A program made the translations under genes and the position numbers. DNA of 5,441 nt, taken from assembly GCA_021839785.1 (NCBI GenBank), contig JAKCAB010000763.1, forward strand, positions 1 to 5,441, written 5' to 3'. The stretch comes from a bacterium (GTDB taxonomy: Bacteria > Verrucomicrobiota > Verrucomicrobiae > Limisphaerales > J093). Position 1 is the first letter of the stretch. Every line of letters starts with the position of its first letter. This document shows, piece after piece, positions 4,375 to 5,441 of the stretch. The notes under the pieces are model-generated. The model was given only the letters and a program-made list of their open reading frames with translations, was not told where the DNA came from and did no database searches.

Positions 4375-5441
4375 TTGCCGTCACTCACCGACAGCCTCCG
4401 CGCCGAGATCGAGTCGCAAGGCCCGATTTCGTTCGCGCGTTTCATGGCCCAGGCGCTGTACCACCCTGAACTGGGCTATTACGAACGCGCGGCTGGGCGG
4501 ATCGGGCGTGGCGGCGACTTTTACACCAGCGTCAGCGTTGGCAACGTGTTCGGCGAACTGCTGGCCCGGCGGTTCGCGGCGTGGCTCGGACAACTCGCCG
4601 GCGAGCGCCTGCTGATCCTGGAAGCCGGCGCCCACGACGGCCGGCTCGCGGCCGACCTTCTGGTCGCGCTGCGCAGCCTCGCTCCTGAATTGGCGCGGCG
4701 AATCACCTACGGTCTGATGGAGCCTTCGCCGCGCCGCCGAGAATGGCAGGCGCAAACGCTCCGCGAGTTCGCCAGCCAGGTAACCTGGCTCGCCCGCCTG
4801 GACGAACTCGCGCCGGCCAGCATTGCGGGCGTGATCTTCGGCAACGAATTCCTGGACGCGCTGCCGGCTCACCGGCTGGGCTGGGACGCGCAGGCGCGCG
4901 GCTGGTTCGAGTGGCGCGTCGGCTGGGCGGGCGACCGGTTTTGTTGGGTGCGACCGCCACCGTCAACGACCGGCGAAGCGCTCGCGGCGCCACTTGCCGG
5001 GGCGCTGAAGAACGAATTCGGTGACTGGCTCGAGCCGGAATTGCTGGCGGCGTTGCCGGACGGCTACACGCTCGAAGTGCGCCCCGCAGCGACCGCCTGG
5101 TGGCGTCAGGCGGCGAAAGTTTTGCGGGCCGGCTGGCTCGTGGCCATCGACTACGGCTTTACCGCCGCCGAGGCGCTGCGTCCCGAGCGGACGCGCGGCA
5201 CGGCACGGGCTTACACAAAACACCAACACGCCGACGATTTGCTGGCCGCGCCGGGCGAACAGGATTTGACCGCGCACGTGAACTTCACGCCGTTAATCGC
5301 CGCCGGCGAAACGGCGGGGCTGATGACCGAAGGGCTGTTTTCGCAAGCCAGTTTCCTGGTCGCCACCGCCGAAGCCGCCGGCGAAGTGGAGACGTTCGGG
5401 CGCTGGACGCCCGCACAGCGGCGCCAGTTTCAGACGCTGGT
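4375..5441 (+). CDS. MidA/NDUFAF7-family (COG1565) SAM-dependent methyltransferase, 3' end missing
   Basis: The visible 355 residues match the MidA family, whose human member NDUFAF7 methylates an arginine of complex I subunit NDUFS2; the bacterial substrate is not established. Motifs in order from TTG 4375: F-M-A-Q-A-L-Y-H-P-E-L-G-Y-Y (23-36), G-G-D-F-Y-T-S (46-52), SAM-binding I-L-E-A-G-A-H-D-G-R-L (81-91), G-N-E-F-L-D-A-L-P-A-H (156-166), V-A-I-D-Y-G-F (256-262), G-T-A-R-A-Y-T-K-H (275-283), and P-G-E-Q-D-L-T-A-H-V-N-F (293-304). The GDFYTS box lacks the usual following proline, and motif I has GAHDG rather than GAGSG. The frame is open to the window edge, where a short C-terminal part is lost. 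No ATG fits the family start: TTG 4375 gives MPSLTDSLRAEI but lacks a ribosome-binding site. The same frame is open back to ATG 4204 through the repeat (57 extra residues), and ATG 4325 lies in another frame. The call is certain, the start is not. Confidence 0.93.
   Translation, partial: MPSLTDSLRAEIESQGPISFARFMAQALYHPELGYYERAAGRIGRGGDFYTSVSVGNVFGELLARRFAAWLGQLAGERLLILEAGAHDGRLAADLLVALRSLAPELARRITYGLMEPSPRRREWQAQTLREFASQVTWLARLDELAPASIAGVIFGNEFLDALPAHRLGWDAQARGWFEWRVGWAGDRFCWVRPPPSTTGEALAAPLAGALKNEFGDWLEPELLAALPDGYTLEVRPAATAWWRQAAKVLRAGWLVAIDYGFTAAEALRPERTRGTARAYTKHQHADDLLAAPGEQDLTAHVNFTPLIAAGETAGLMTEGLFSQASFLVATAEAAGEVETFGRWTPAQRRQFQTL

Noticed and set aside
3488..4384. Minus-strand open frame of 298 codons across the Rrf2 gene and the repeat
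   Set aside because: It includes the translated repeat (a SPPAGERAGVRG-like string), a known annotation artefact, and runs antisense to a clear Rrf2 gene.
4214..4615. Plus-strand frame of 133 codons overlapping the methyltransferase start
   Set aside because: Most of it is translated repeat and out-of-frame methyltransferase sequence. Only the ATG 4325 part is kept, as a start or frameshift question.

Overview
The window is about 5.4 kb of GC-rich, densely coding bacterial chromosome with every supported gene on the plus strand. The form of IspH (an N-terminal SHLGMCFGV and an internal DHVEVRG), the MidA-type methyltransferase with an EAGAHDG motif, and the mostly weak or absent Shine-Dalgarno sites suggest a Verrucomicrobiota-like organism (perhaps Pedosphaerales/Limisphaerales). 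That placement rests on recalled family resemblance, not on a search.

Layout. Positions 1-71 hold the last 22 codons of a gene whose ending resembles small winged-helix (HTH_34-type) regulators. An 83-bp gap follows, with a -10-like TATACT and a 17-bp dyad, ACTTTG-N5-CAAAGT, overlapping it. Four closely spaced genes come next: ispH (155-1093, last step of the MEP isoprenoid pathway), an 83-residue two-helix membrane protein (1100-1351), a 242-residue membrane protein with about six helices (1388-2116), and a large DUF4173/DUF4153-type polytopic membrane protein (2126-3595). The gaps between them are 6, 36 and 9 bp, so they look like one transcription unit, probably controlled at the dyad. The product of the upstream gene is a natural candidate to bind there.

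After a 189-bp gap containing a stem-loop comes an Rrf2-family regulator (3785-4204) that has only one of the three cysteines normally used for an Fe-S cluster. A 170-bp spacer follows. It carries a dispersed-repeat-like element (4236-4295) that can fold as a Y-shaped three-way junction. The last gene, a MidA/NDUFAF7-family methyltransferase (from about 4375), runs off the right edge.

How the genes fit together. The left part reads as a regulated membrane-protein module of unknown function led by an essential isoprenoid enzyme. The right part is an Rrf2 regulator followed by a MidA-type methyltransferase, separated by the repeat, so their co-transcription is uncertain. I see no tRNA, rRNA, CRISPR array, transposase or phage gene. 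The most interesting points are the operator-like dyad and its linked module, the Y-shaped repeat with short flanking direct repeats, the cysteine-poor Rrf2 protein, and the unclear start of the methyltransferase.
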